From contig CANQAA010000006.1 in NCBI GenBank assembly GCA_947589395.1, positions 1 through 37,554 of the forward strand: 37,554 nt of DNA. The letters are read 5' to 3'. This document shows, one piece after another, positions 1 through 8,764 of the stretch. This stretch comes from an uncultured Clostridia bacterium (GTDB lineage Bacteria > Bacillota > Clostridia > Christensenellales > CAG-917). Under the pieces are notes generated by a model. It was not told the origin of the DNA, made no database searches, and was given only the letters and a program-made list of their open reading frames with translations. The position numbers and the translations under genes were made by a program. How positions within the stretch are numbered: the first letter of the stretch is position 1; each line of letters begins with the position of its first letter.

Positions 1-47
1 AGCCTTGACGAGCTTTCGTGTTCGGATTATAATTGCCTCGGTGCACC

Positions 48-71
48 AAAGCACGGCATAGCCGTGCTTTT
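48..71 (+). terminator. Terminator-like hairpin directly after an ACCA end
   Basis: AAAGCACGGC-ATA-GCCGTGCTTT, followed by T. Confidence 0.55.
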
Positions 72-216
72 GATTTATCTATGGGACTTGAACTGCGGCA
101 TAATTTCATATGCCGCACGCGCTTTGCGCGTCCCGGATGGACATCCGCTGCACGCTACACTCCCGTGAGTAAACTCACTCCGTTCCGCTGTAATACAAGT
201 CCCGGTGACCGCACCA
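49..216 (+). repeat. tRNA-3'-end-associated structured repeat unit A
   Basis: Terminator-like hairpin (48-70), inverted T-arm-like GGGACTTGAAC (83-93), hairpin series, CTGCACGC (148-155), hairpin GTGAGT-AA-ACTCAC, CGCTGTAATAC, then tRNA-like 3' end AAGTCCCGGTGACCGCACCA (197-216). Same block order as the units after tRNA-Ala at 20.4-20.85 kb. Confidence 0.6.
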
Positions 217-224
217 AATGAGTG

Positions 225-253
225 AGCAGTCTCGCAGCGAGACTGCTTTTTTT
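225..253 (+). terminator. Intrinsic terminator directly after the tRNA-like 3' end at 197-216
   Basis: AGCAGTCTCG-CAG-CGAGACTGCT followed by a run of T. Confidence 0.7.
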
Positions 254-437
254 ATCGAATAGCCACGAAGTGGCTTTCTGATTGCACGTTCGATTGACGC
301 TTGCGTCGAAGCGGAGCGGGCAAACAGAAAATTTATGCAAAGCATAATCGATAAAAAAGCTATCGAGCAGCGAACTGTGAGCGAATGCAGGTAGCGGTAT
401 GAGCCTAAGCGAAATACCGCACTATCACCGACTATTA

Positions 438-545
438 TCTGATACTTGAACTGTAAGCATCACTTAACTGTATACGAGTCAGATCATCGGCACCAAGTCA
501 GTATGATCCGAACCAAATACTCGTAACGAGTGAGTGGTTCGGATT
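438..545 (+). repeat. Degenerate tRNA-3'-end unit with two consecutive tRNA-like 3' ends and a long hairpin
   Basis: CTGATACTTGAACTGT ... AACTGTATACGAGTCAGATCATCGGCACCA (to 495), then AGTCAGTATGATCCGAACCA (to 515). The second end forms part of the hairpin ATCCGAACCAAATACTCG-TAA-CGAGTGAGTGGTTCGGAT. Confidence 0.45.
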
Positions 546-670
546 TACTTTTTATCAATGAACACCGCTTGCTACTTGCGTTTGCCTTGTTTTTATGGTA
601 TAAAATAATAAGTTGGATATGCGCACCCAAATTAAATGACCCACCACTTCCCGCTCAAAAACCGCGTATT

Positions 671-1243
671 CCCTCCGGACTTGCGAATTGCAAGTCCTAA
701 CGAGGGCGGCGCGGTTTTTTCGCCGCTCCGCGCACGCAAAACTTACGCTTCGCTCTACGATATCAAGGTCAATGTCAGCTCTTTTTGCTTGTTATCGCCC
801 GCTCGCTGTTTTGCGTGCTTGGGGTTTAGCTCGCTCATAGTGTTTGTTTAATATAAGTTTTGTCCCGTAATAATTTATTCGTTTACAATCCCCTCCGGAC
901 TTGCGAAATGCAAGTCCTTATGAGGGCGGCGCGGTTTTTTCGCTGCTCCGCGCACGCAAAATGTACGCTTCGCTTTACGATATCAAGGTCAAAGTCCACT
1001 CATATTGCTTGTTATCGCCCGCTCGCTATTTTGCGTGCTTGGGTGAACGCTCGCCCATACTTTTTGTTTGAAATCAAGTTTTCAACCCGTAATATGTGCT
1101 TGGGGGTACACTCGCTCATAGTATTTCGTTTAATATAAGTTTTGTCCCGTAATATTTTATTCGTTTACAATCCCCTCAGGACTTGCGCTTTGCAAGTCCT
1201 TATGAGGGCGGCGCGGTTTTTTCGCTGCTCCGCGCACGCAAAA
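671..1243. repeat. Three tandem, imperfect copies of a ~220-280 bp non-coding repeat (third truncated)
   Basis: Copies start at about 671, 891 and 1172 with CCCTC(C/A)GGACTTGCGNNNTGCAAGTCC..GAGGGCGGCGCGGTTTTTTCGC(C/T)GCTCCGCGCACGCAAAA. TTTAATATAAGTTTTGTCCCGTAATA..TTTATTCGTTTACAATCCCCTC precedes copies 2 and 3. Confidence 0.8.
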
Positions 1244-1416
1244 TCTTAACGGCTCACAGATATCTCACATCTTAGATGTGGATATAGCTCGCCTAATATT
1301 CGTGCTTGGGGTGGCGCTCGCTCTAAATTACCATTTGAAATTAAACACTCAGCCCGTACGGGGGTCTCGTTTTTTTCTTCGTCAGCTTGAGAGAAACGGT
1401 AAGACCGCTCGGACAT

Positions 1417-1580
1417 CGGGGTCCCCATCAAAACAGCTTGCCTGTTTTTATGGGGTAAAATCGGGGTCCCCAACAAATGAGCTTGCCTCGTTTGTTGGGG
1501 TTTGGACTGCGGTCGCCGCCTTGCGGCTCCACCCCGTACATTACCCCACAAAAACATTGCATATTTTTGCGGGGACCCCG
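1417..1580. repeat. Cluster of three GGGG/CCCC-bounded hairpins
   Basis: Hairpins at 1423-1455 and 1468-1500 share loop GCTTGCC but have different stems; a third is at 1544-1574. Two are preceded by CGGGGT. Confidence 0.7.
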
Positions 1581-1804
1581 AGACAGAATGTTTCAAAATA
1601 CTTTCTCGGGCGAGGACAAACTACGCCCCGAATAGAGTGCAATGTTTCAAATAAGTGAGTAAGCGAGGCCTAAGAACGCTTCGAATAAGAGTTCGTCGTT
1701 TATAAGTACGTCCTAATAAGTGTGCATTACTATATTCAAACGGGTGCACATCGTGCTCAAGCAAGGTTTCAAATTGGTTTCTTCGATTGGGATCATATAA
1801 AATA

Positions 1805-1826
1805 GGCGGCGGGAAAACCCGCCGCC
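1805..1826 (-). terminator. Probable terminator of the M28 peptidase gene
   Basis: GGCGGCGGG-AAAA-CCCGCCGCC just downstream of the stop, T-rich on the minus strand. Confidence 0.6.
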
Positions 1827-1848
1827 GAAGTGGTTGGATTTTTGGGGA

Positions 1849-3159
1849 TCACTTGTTGTTTTCGTGGTCGGCGATCTTGTCGATGACGCGCAAGACGACG
1901 TCAAAGCCAAGCCCGACGGTGTCCGCGTCAAAGCGCTCGGGCACGTCGTAGAGGGTGTGATAGTAGTTGGTCATCGTGGGATTTTGCGCCGCGAAGGTGA
2001 TGGTTTTCACGCCCGCTTTCATAAACGGCGTGGAGTCGCATCCGCCGACGGGGTTCGCCATCTTGCCGGGCTTTTCTATTCCCGCTTCCTTCATTGCGTC
2101 CACAAACATGCCCTCGAGGTCTTTGTCGAAGTGCGGGCACAGCCACGCGTCGCCGTTGATGACCTCAAAGTAGTCCTTGTCCGCGATGGAGTCTATGTTG
2201 ATGTGATAGGCGTTTTTCAGCATCCCGTCGTTTTTGTGATTGCGAACGAAGTTCAACGAGCCGCGAAGCCCGGACTCCTCCGCCCCGCAATTGACGTCCA
2301 CGATCCTGCAACGCTTGGGCATCTTGTCGGGGTTCTCCTTGAAATATTTCACTACTTCGTAGGCGAGGGCAACGCCTGTCGCGTTGTCCATTGCGCCGGG
2401 AGACGCCACGCGTGGGTTCTTCTCGTTGTAAAGCGTGAGAAGATACGATCCCGCCATGAACACGGGAGCGCCGAACACCGAGATATAATACAATATCTCG
2501 CGCGCCTTCAAAAGCCCGTCGACGTTGTCGAGCTTTCCGAAATTCAAGATCATGACGACGATGAAGCTCGCCCATGCAAGAAGCGTGAGAGACACGACGC
2601 TCACGGCGCCTATTCCGAGTTTGACGAAGATAAGCGCGGGGTTGAGTTTGCTCCTCAATGCGCTGTGCTTCAAAGTCCAGCTCGTGTCCGTGTGCCCCGA
2701 GAGCAAGATCGTGTAGTCGTACTTTCCATCTTCGGGCAAAAGCTCGGCGTAGGTGTTGTAGGAGATCTCCTGATGGAAGCACCAATCGAAAAACGTCTTA
2801 TATTTGAAAACGCTGACGATGAGCCAAGTCCAAAGCGCCGCCGCGTAGACGGACGCAAAGAACAGCACTCCCACTCCGAAATCCGAAATGGTCGAGACAA
2901 ACATCATGCCGAGCGCAAGCAACAGCGCGATGATAATGCCGCCCCAGCCCGCGTACGGCAAGCCGCCGATCGAGGAGCGGGGAGCAAAGATGAACTTTTC
3001 CGTCTTTGGCGAAAGTCCGAGCGCCCCGAGTTTTTCCGACATGAAGTCGTGCAATTTTTTCTCGCCGTCCGTGCCGGGCACGCGTTGCCCGATCTCGTTT
3101 GCGGCGTGCCGAACGATGTCATATGCGTCGTCGGCGTACTGTCGTAGTTCTTCTCTCAT
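1849..3159 (-). CDS. M28 family metallopeptidase with several transmembrane segments
   Basis: 436 aa; M28-like metal/catalytic motifs SGHTDT, GAMDNATG, GAEESGLRGS, NIDS, YYHTLYD; hydrophobic helices between the ligand motifs; RBS-like AAGGGG upstream of ATG. Confidence 0.85.
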   Translation of the reverse strand: MREELRQYADDAYDIVRHAANEIGQRVPGTDGEKKLHDFMSEKLGALGLSPKTEKFIFAPRSSIGGLPYAGWGGIIIALLLALGMMFVSTISDFGVGVLFFASVYAAALWTWLIVSVFKYKTFFDWCFHQEISYNTYAELLPEDGKYDYTILLSGHTDTSWTLKHSALRSKLNPALIFVKLGIGAVSVVSLTLLAWASFIVVMILNFGKLDNVDGLLKAREILYYISVFGAPVFMAGSYLLTLYNEKNPRVASPGAMDNATGVALAYEVVKYFKENPDKMPKRCRIVDVNCGAEESGLRGSLNFVRNHKNDGMLKNAYHINIDSIADKDYFEVINGDAWLCPHFDKDLEGMFVDAMKEAGIEKPGKMANPVGGCDSTPFMKAGVKTITFAAQNPTMTNYYHTLYDVPERFDADTVGLGFDVVLRVIDKIADHENNK

Positions 3160-3184
3160 AATTTTACCCCTTTTTGTATTTTAT

Positions 3185-3207
3185 GTTTTGGCGGATATCC
3201 GCTCAAA
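3185..3207 (-). terminator. Possible terminator downstream of serS
   Basis: Palindrome GCGGATATCCGC (3191-3202) with TTTTG/CAAAA flanks. Confidence 0.4.
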
Positions 3208-3219
3208 ATATAACCATAT

Positions 3220-4500
3220 TTATTTTATGACGTCTATCCCGCCGAGATACTTCCTCAAAACTTCGGGCACTCTCACGCTGCCGTCCGCGTTTTGGAACTG
3301 CTCCACGATCGCGGGGATGAGCCTTGACGTCGCAAGTCCGCTGCCGTTAAGAGTGTGCACATACGCGGGTTTGCCCGTCTTTGAGTCGCGATAGCGGGTG
3401 TTGTTGCGCCTCGCCTGATAGTCGTTGGCGTTTGAGACGGAGGAACACTCCTTGTAGATGCCCATAGACGGGATCCAAAGCTCCACGTCGTACGTCCTCG
3501 CCATCGACGCCGAGCAGTCGCCCGCCGCGAGTTTGCTGACCCTGAAGTGCAATCCGAGCTTTTCGACAAGCCGTGACGCCTTTTCCACAAGCTCCTCAAA
3601 CGCCTCCATGCTGTGTTCGGGATGCGCGTATTGCACCATCTCTATCTTGTTGAACTGATGTCCTCTTATCATGCCGCGCTCTTCCGTTCTCGCGCTGCCC
3701 GCCTCCTTTCTGAAACAAGGCGAATACGCGAAGAATTTCATGGGCAATTTGCTCTCGTCGATTATCTCGCCCGCGAACATATTTACGAGCGCGGTCTCGG
3801 CCGTCGGGAGCATGAATCTGTTGCGCTTTTTGTCCTCGTCGACGTCGAGCCAATATACCTCGTCGCTGAACTTCGGGAATTGTCCCGCGCCGTAGCCGCA
3901 ATTGTAGCCAAGCTGATACGGGGGCAAAATGAACTCGTAGCCGTCCGCGATGTGCTCGTCCACGAAGTAGTTGAGAAGCGCCCATTCAAGCCTCGCGCCC
4001 ATGCCGCGATATATCCAAAAGCCGTTGCCGGAGAGCTTCACGCCGCGCTCGTAGTCTATGAGCCCAAGCTCAGTGCAAAGGTCAACGTGATTTTTGGGAG
4101 TGAAGTCGAATTTCGGCGGCTCGCCCACGACTTTGATGACTCTGTTGTTTTCCTTTTCTCCCGGAAGCAGGTCGTCGTCGGGGATATTGGGCATGCAGGA
4201 GAGCGCGTCGTTTATGCTATCCACAAGCTCCGCGATCTTCGCGTCGCCCGCAGCGATCTCCTCTCCGAGCTTTCTCATCTCGTCGAAGATGGGCTCGACG
4301 GGTTGCCCCGCCTTTTTGAGCACGGGTATCTGAGACGACACCTTGTTCTTTTGCGCCTTGAGCGCCTCAATCTCGGTGATGGTGGACTTTCTTTGATCGT
4401 CCCACTCGATGATCTTGGAAAAATCTGCCTTGTAGCCTTTTTTTGCAAGCGCGTCCGCGATAGCCTGCGGATTGTTTCTGATCCTCGTCAAATCAAGCAT
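3220..4500 (-). CDS. serS: Seryl-tRNA synthetase
   Basis: 426 aa; MLDLTRIRNNPQAIADALAKKG start, coiled-coil N-terminus, class II motifs (ACFRKEAGSA..RGMIRGHQFNKIE), typical C-terminus. Confidence 0.97.
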   Translation of the reverse strand: MLDLTRIRNNPQAIADALAKKGYKADFSKIIEWDDQRKSTITEIEALKAQKNKVSSQIPVLKKAGQPVEPIFDEMRKLGEEIAAGDAKIAELVDSINDALSCMPNIPDDDLLPGEKENNRVIKVVGEPPKFDFTPKNHVDLCTELGLIDYERGVKLSGNGFWIYRGMGARLEWALLNYFVDEHIADGYEFILPPYQLGYNCGYGAGQFPKFSDEVYWLDVDEDKKRNRFMLPTAETALVNMFAGEIIDESKLPMKFFAYSPCFRKEAGSARTEERGMIRGHQFNKIEMVQYAHPEHSMEAFEELVEKASRLVEKLGLHFRVSKLAAGDCSASMARTYDVELWIPSMGIYKECSSVSNANDYQARRNNTRYRDSKTGKPAYVHTLNGSGLATSRLIPAIVEQFQNADGSVRVPEVLRKYLGGIDVIK

Positions 4501-4577
4501 AGTTGTCTCCTGAGCGCAATGCGCCGTTCAAAATTGATGTTTATTTATAAGAATCGTCGGATAAACCCCACGTTCCG

Positions 4578-6998
4578 TCATATTATGATATTCACGAGCC
4601 TCTTTGGCACGATGATGATCTTTTTCACTTGTTTCCCTTCAAGAAGCGCGCTCACCGCGTTCTTTGCCGCGCTTTCGATCTCCTCTTGTTTAGCCGTCGC
4701 GCTCACGTTTATCTTGGAGCGGAGCTTTGAATTTATCTGCACCGCAAGCTCTATCTCGTCAAGCTCGGTCGCGCGCGGGTCGTATTTCGGATACGCCTCG
4801 TTGAAAACGGAATATTTTTCCCCGAGCATCTCCCAAAGCTCTTCGGATATGTGCGGGGCGAAAGGAGCGAGCAACTTCACGAGGGTCTTCACGCAATCCT
4901 TGAAAAATACATTCTTCGTCTTGACGGAAGCGTCGTAGGAATATATCGCGTTGACGTACTCCATGAGCCTTGCGATCGCCGTGTTGAAGGAGAACGCTTC
5001 GAGGTCCTGCGTCACGCACTTGATCGTGTTGTGGCGCACGCGATCAAGCTCCTTTTCCGCCTTGTCGAGGGGGCGATCTTCAAACTCCACCTCGTAGCAC
5101 TTTTTGACCGCTCGCTCTACTCTGTCCAGAAAACGGCTGACCGCGTCGAGCCCGGAATCGCTCCACGCGCCGCCCTCAACGTAGTTGAAGCCGAACATAA
5201 GATACATTCTGAACACGTCCGCGCCGTAGAGAGCGATGGAGTCGTCCGGAGAGACCACGTTGCCCTTTGACTTTGACATCTTGTTGCCGTCGGGGCCCAA
5301 GATCGTGCCCTGATGCACGAGGGAGAGAAAAGGCTCGTCAAAGTGCAGATATCCCATGTCGCGAAGCGCCTTTGTGAAGAAGCGCGCGTAAAGCAAATGC
5401 ATGCACGCGTGCTCCGCGCCGCCGATATATTTGTCGACGGGGAGCATCTTGTCGATCCACTGCGTGTCGAAGGGTTTTTTGTCGTTTTTGTTGTCGGGAT
5501 AGCGAAGATAATACCAGCTCGAGCAGACGAACGTGTCGAGCGTGTCCGCGTCGCGCAAGGCGGGACGGCCGCACTTGGGGCAAGTCGTGTGCATGAACTC
5601 GTCGCACTTTTTCAAGGGGGACTCGCCGTCCGGCGTGAAGTTGACGTTCATGGGGAGTCTCACGGGCAGATCCTCTTCGGGGACGGGAACGTCGCCGCAA
5701 TGCTCGCAGTGGATTATGGGGATCGGCGCGCCCCAATATCTTTGACGGGAGATGAGCCAGTCGCGCAAGCGGTAGTTGGTCTTGAGCCCGCCCTTGCCCT
5801 GCTTTTCGAGTTTGAGAAGGATAGCCTTTTTCGCTTCTTCCGAGCTCATTCCGTCAAACTCGCCGCTGTTCACGAGAGTGCCGTACTCCGTGAAAGGCAA
5901 TTCGTCCTCGCCGTCCTTGCCCTTTATCACTCGCTCAATGGGAAGTCCGAGCTTTTTTGCAAACACAAAGTCCCTCTCGTCGTGCGCCGCGACGCCCATG
6001 ACCGCGCCCGTGCCGTAGCTTGCGATGACGTAGTCCGCGACGAGAATGGGCACTTCCCTGCCGTTTGCGGGGTTTATAGCGTACGCGCCCGTCATGACGC
6101 CCGTCTTTTCTCTTGTGGAGGACAGCCTGTCTATCTCGCTTGCGAGCGCGCTCTTTGCCTTGTAGCTTTCGACCGCCTCGCGCTGAGCGTCAGAGGTCAG
6201 TTCGTCGACGAGAGGATTTTCGGGAGCGAGCACGACGTAGGTCACGCCAAACACCGTGTCCGCACGGGTGGTGAACACCTTTATCTTTTTGTCGCTGCCC
6301 TTCACGTCGAACTCTATCTCGCCGCCGTAGCTACGACCTATCCAATTTTTTTGCATGAGTTTGGTCTTTTCCGGCCAATCGAGCTCGTCGAGCTTGTCAA
6401 GCAACTCGTCCGCGTACGCCGTTATTTTGAAAAACCATTGGTTGAGGTTTTTGTGAGTGACCGTCGAGCCGCATCTTTCGCACACGCCGCCCTGCGCTTG
6501 CTCGTTTGCGAGCACCGTGTTGCAGGAGGGACACCAATTGACGGGAGCTTCTTTTCTGTACGCCAAGCCGTGCTTATAGAGTTGCAAAAACATCCACTGC
6601 GTCCACTTGTAGTATTCGGGAAGGCAGGTCTTTATCTCATAGTCCCAATCGTAGGTAGCGCCGATGCGCTTTAGTTGCCCTTCCATCGTCTCTATGTTTT
6701 TGAGGGTGCTGATCTCGGGGTGAATGCCCGTCTTTATCGCGTAATTTTCAGCGGGCAGACCGAACGCGTCAAAGCCCATAGGCTGAAAAACTTCGTAGCC
6801 CTGCATGCGCTTGAAGCGCGCGAACGTGTCTGCGGGGCCGTAGTTGTACCAATGCCCCGCGTGAAGTTTGGCGCCGGAGGGATAGGAAAACATCTCGAGC
6901 ACATAATATTTTTTGTCCACTTTTGAGCGATCGAACTTATAAAGCCCGCTCTCTTCCCATCTCTTTTGCCATTTTTCCTCTATTTTTTTGTAGTCCAT
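4578..6998 (-). CDS. leuS: Leucyl-tRNA synthetase (start moved from 7049 to 6998)
   Basis: [67 protein letters not shown]. The ORF-track start at 7049 falls in a good -10 box, so 6998 is preferred. Confidence 0.97.
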   Translation of the reverse strand: MDYKKIEEKWQKRWEESGLYKFDRSKVDKKYYVLEMFSYPSGAKLHAGHWYNYGPADTFARFKRMQGYEVFQPMGFDAFGLPAENYAIKTGIHPEISTLKNIETMEGQLKRIGATYDWDYEIKTCLPEYYKWTQWMFLQLYKHGLAYRKEAPVNWCPSCNTVLANEQAQGGVCERCGSTVTHKNLNQWFFKITAYADELLDKLDELDWPEKTKLMQKNWIGRSYGGEIEFDVKGSDKKIKVFTTRADTVFGVTYVVLAPENPLVDELTSDAQREAVESYKAKSALASEIDRLSSTREKTGVMTGAYAINPANGREVPILVADYVIASYGTGAVMGVAAHDERDFVFAKKLGLPIERVIKGKDGEDELPFTEYGTLVNSGEFDGMSSEEAKKAILLKLEKQGKGGLKTNYRLRDWLISRQRYWGAPIPIIHCEHCGDVPVPEEDLPVRLPMNVNFTPDGESPLKKCDEFMHTTCPKCGRPALRDADTLDTFVCSSWYYLRYPDNKNDKKPFDTQWIDKMLPVDKYIGGAEHACMHLLYARFFTKALRDMGYLHFDEPFLSLVHQGTILGPDGNKMSKSKGNVVSPDDSIALYGADVFRMYLMFGFNYVEGGAWSDSGLDAVSRFLDRVERAVKKCYEVEFEDRPLDKAEKELDRVRHNTIKCVTQDLEAFSFNTAIARLMEYVNAIYSYDASVKTKNVFFKDCVKTLVKLLAPFAPHISEELWEMLGEKYSVFNEAYPKYDPRATELDEIELAVQINSKLRSKINVSATAKQEEIESAAKNAVSALLEGKQVKKIIIVPKRLVNIII

Positions 6999-7048
6999 AA
7001 CGTCCTTTTTGGCTTGCTCGCTCGCTGATTTTAGCCTATTATTATACA

Positions 7049-7077
7049 ATTTTAATACACAAAAGGGCGATAGTCAA
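7049..7077 (-). promoter_or_regulatory. Sigma-A-type promoter for leuS
   Basis: Minus strand TTGACT - 17 nt - TAAAAT, about 50 nt upstream of the leuS ATG. Confidence 0.6.
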
Positions 7078-7144
7078 GAAAAACATTTGATAAAGGGATA
7101 TAATGTGATATAATAGATAAATCAAGCGAAGTTTGTTTGCCCGC

Positions 7145-7173
7145 TTGTTATGCGTCAAAAAAAATGATATACT
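7145..7173 (+). promoter_or_regulatory. Possible tmk promoter
   Basis: TTGTTA - 17 nt - TATACT; very close to the tmk ATG (7188), so the leader would be very short. Two TATAAT boxes at 7099 and 7109 are alternatives. Confidence 0.35.
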
Positions 7174-7187
7174 GAAAAAGGTGAATT

Positions 7188-7796
7188 ATGTTCGTTACGT
7201 TCGAAGGCTGTGAGGGCGTCGGAAAGTCCACTCAGCTGAAACTCTTAAAAGAATATCTTATCGCGACGTCTCAACCCGCTCTCTTTATACGCGAGCCGGG
7301 CAGCACTCCCATATCCGAACAGATACGGGAAGTCATTCTCGACCCCAAAAACAAGGAGATGACCCCCGAGACCGAAGCTCTTCTTTACGCCGCTTCCCGC
7401 GCGCAACTCGTGAGAGAGGTCATTTTGCCCGCCATCATGAGGGGGGAGCTCGTGATATGCGACAGGTTCATAGACAGCTCCATCGCCTATCAAGGCTATG
7501 CGAGAGGGCTCGGCGTAGACGAGGTGAAAAAGATAAACGAACTTGCGCTTTGCTCTCTTGAGCCGGATCTCACCGTGTTTATAGACCTCAGCCCCCGCGA
7601 GGCTTTCAGAAACGGTCATCTTGAGGACAGGCTCGAGCAGGAATCCGACGAGTTCTTTGAAAAGGTGTACGCGGGCTATATTGCGCAAAGCAAGGCTTCA
7701 AACGGCAGATTTGTGCACATAAAACCCGATTTCGACAAAAACGTGACTTCAAATATGATAATAAACGCCATGCGCGCAAGAGGGATCATCAAGTGA
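7188..7796 (+). CDS. tmk: dTMP (thymidylate) kinase
   Basis: MFVTFEGCEGVGKSTQLKLL P-loop, DRFIDSSIAYQG motif. Confidence 0.96.
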   Translation: MFVTFEGCEGVGKSTQLKLLKEYLIATSQPALFIREPGSTPISEQIREVILDPKNKEMTPETEALLYAASRAQLVREVILPAIMRGELVICDRFIDSSIAYQGYARGLGVDEVKKINELALCSLEPDLTVFIDLSPREAFRNGHLEDRLEQESDEFFEKVYAGYIAQSKASNGRFVHIKPDFDKNVTSNMIINAMRARGIIK

Positions 7797-8764
7797 TATT
7801 CAAGGACGAACTCACAAACTCCAAAGCCTTTTCTCAATTGAAAAAGGACATAAAAAGCAGGCTGGGGCACGCCTATATGATCGTATCTTTCGACGACGCG
7901 CTCACGGACAGCTTTTTCACCCTCGCGGCGATGAGGATATATTGCGAGCGCGGCACGGGTTGCGGGGAATGTGCGGAATGCAAAAAGGTCTTGCACTCCA
8001 CCCACTCCGACATCTTTCACATCAACGAGAAGGGCGAAAAGATAAAGGTTGAGGACATCTCGAAGGGACTCATAGACACGGTGAACGTCAAACATCTTGT
8101 CAATCGCAAGCTCTATTTCATACATCGCGCCGACCTCATGCTTCCCGCCGCGCAAAACAAGTTGCTCAAGACCCTCGAAGATCCGCCTGAGGACGTCACG
8201 ATCTTTTTGGGCGTCGCAAACGAAAGCAGCATGCTCGCGACCGTCGCGTCGAGAGTGCGCAAGATATATATGGACAGCTTTGACGAGGACGCTATCTTCA
8301 ACTTCCTCGTGGGACAAAACATCCCCGAAGAGGCGGCGTCTGTCGCGGCGGCGTGTTCGGACGGCATGCCGGGAAGAGCGCTCACCCTCGCAAAGGACGA
8401 GGAGTACGTCGCTTTGTATCGCTCCGCCCTCGAAGTGTTCAAAAAGCTGCAAAAGAGCTCGGACGTCCTCGCCGTTGAGAGCTTCATGCAAAAGACGTCG
8501 AACGTTTCAAAACTTGTCGATCTCATGGCGATCGTGGCAAGGGACATGCTCGTCTCAAAGAACGACAAAGAGCTCATGCTCTCAAAACATATCGGAGGCG
8601 AGATAGTCTCGCTTGCCGACGGATATTCCGAGCTCGCGCTCGCAAAGATCGCGGGGCTCATCAACAATTTCAGAAAAAAGCAGAGCGTCAATGTGAACGG
8701 CGTCGCCTGTCTCGACAGCCTGCTCTTTTCAATCTTGGAGGTCAGACACAAATGGCAACGGTAA
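7793..8764 (+). CDS. holB: DNA polymerase III delta' subunit
   Basis: Follows tmk with 4-nt overlap (GTG start); Cys-rich zinc module CERGTGCGECAECKKV; AAA+ sensor region NKLLKTLEDPPEDV. Confidence 0.9.
   Translation: MIFKDELTNSKAFSQLKKDIKSRLGHAYMIVSFDDALTDSFFTLAAMRIYCERGTGCGECAECKKVLHSTHSDIFHINEKGEKIKVEDISKGLIDTVNVKHLVNRKLYFIHRADLMLPAAQNKLLKTLEDPPEDVTIFLGVANESSMLATVASRVRKIYMDSFDEDAIFNFLVGQNIPEEAASVAAACSDGMPGRALTLAKDEEYVALYRSALEVFKKLQKSSDVLAVESFMQKTSNVSKLVDLMAIVARDMLVSKNDKELMLSKHIGGEIVSLADGYSELALAKIAGLINNFRKKQSVNVNGVACLDSLLFSILEVRHKWQR

Noticed and set aside
1-545. Complete tRNA genes at the tRNA-like 3' ends
   Set aside because: No D-arm, anticodon arm or matching 5' acceptor strand was found upstream of the tails visible in the window. 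The first tail is too close to the window start to judge fully.
33-1658. Small ORFs in the left repeat region
   Set aside because: They run through hairpins and direct repeats, have no convincing RBS or domain, and occur on both strands.
1834-6674. Long plus-strand ORFs (1834-3147, 3613-4938, 5313-6674) opposite M28, serS and leuS
   Set aside because: They are antisense to clearly conserved genes. Their length is explained by codon bias of the real genes, and the translations are Arg/His/Val-rich without recognisable domains.
4501-7187. T-box leaders upstream of serS and leuS
   Set aside because: The upstream regions are short and I could not find an AGGGUGGNACCGCG-like T-box sequence on the minus strand.
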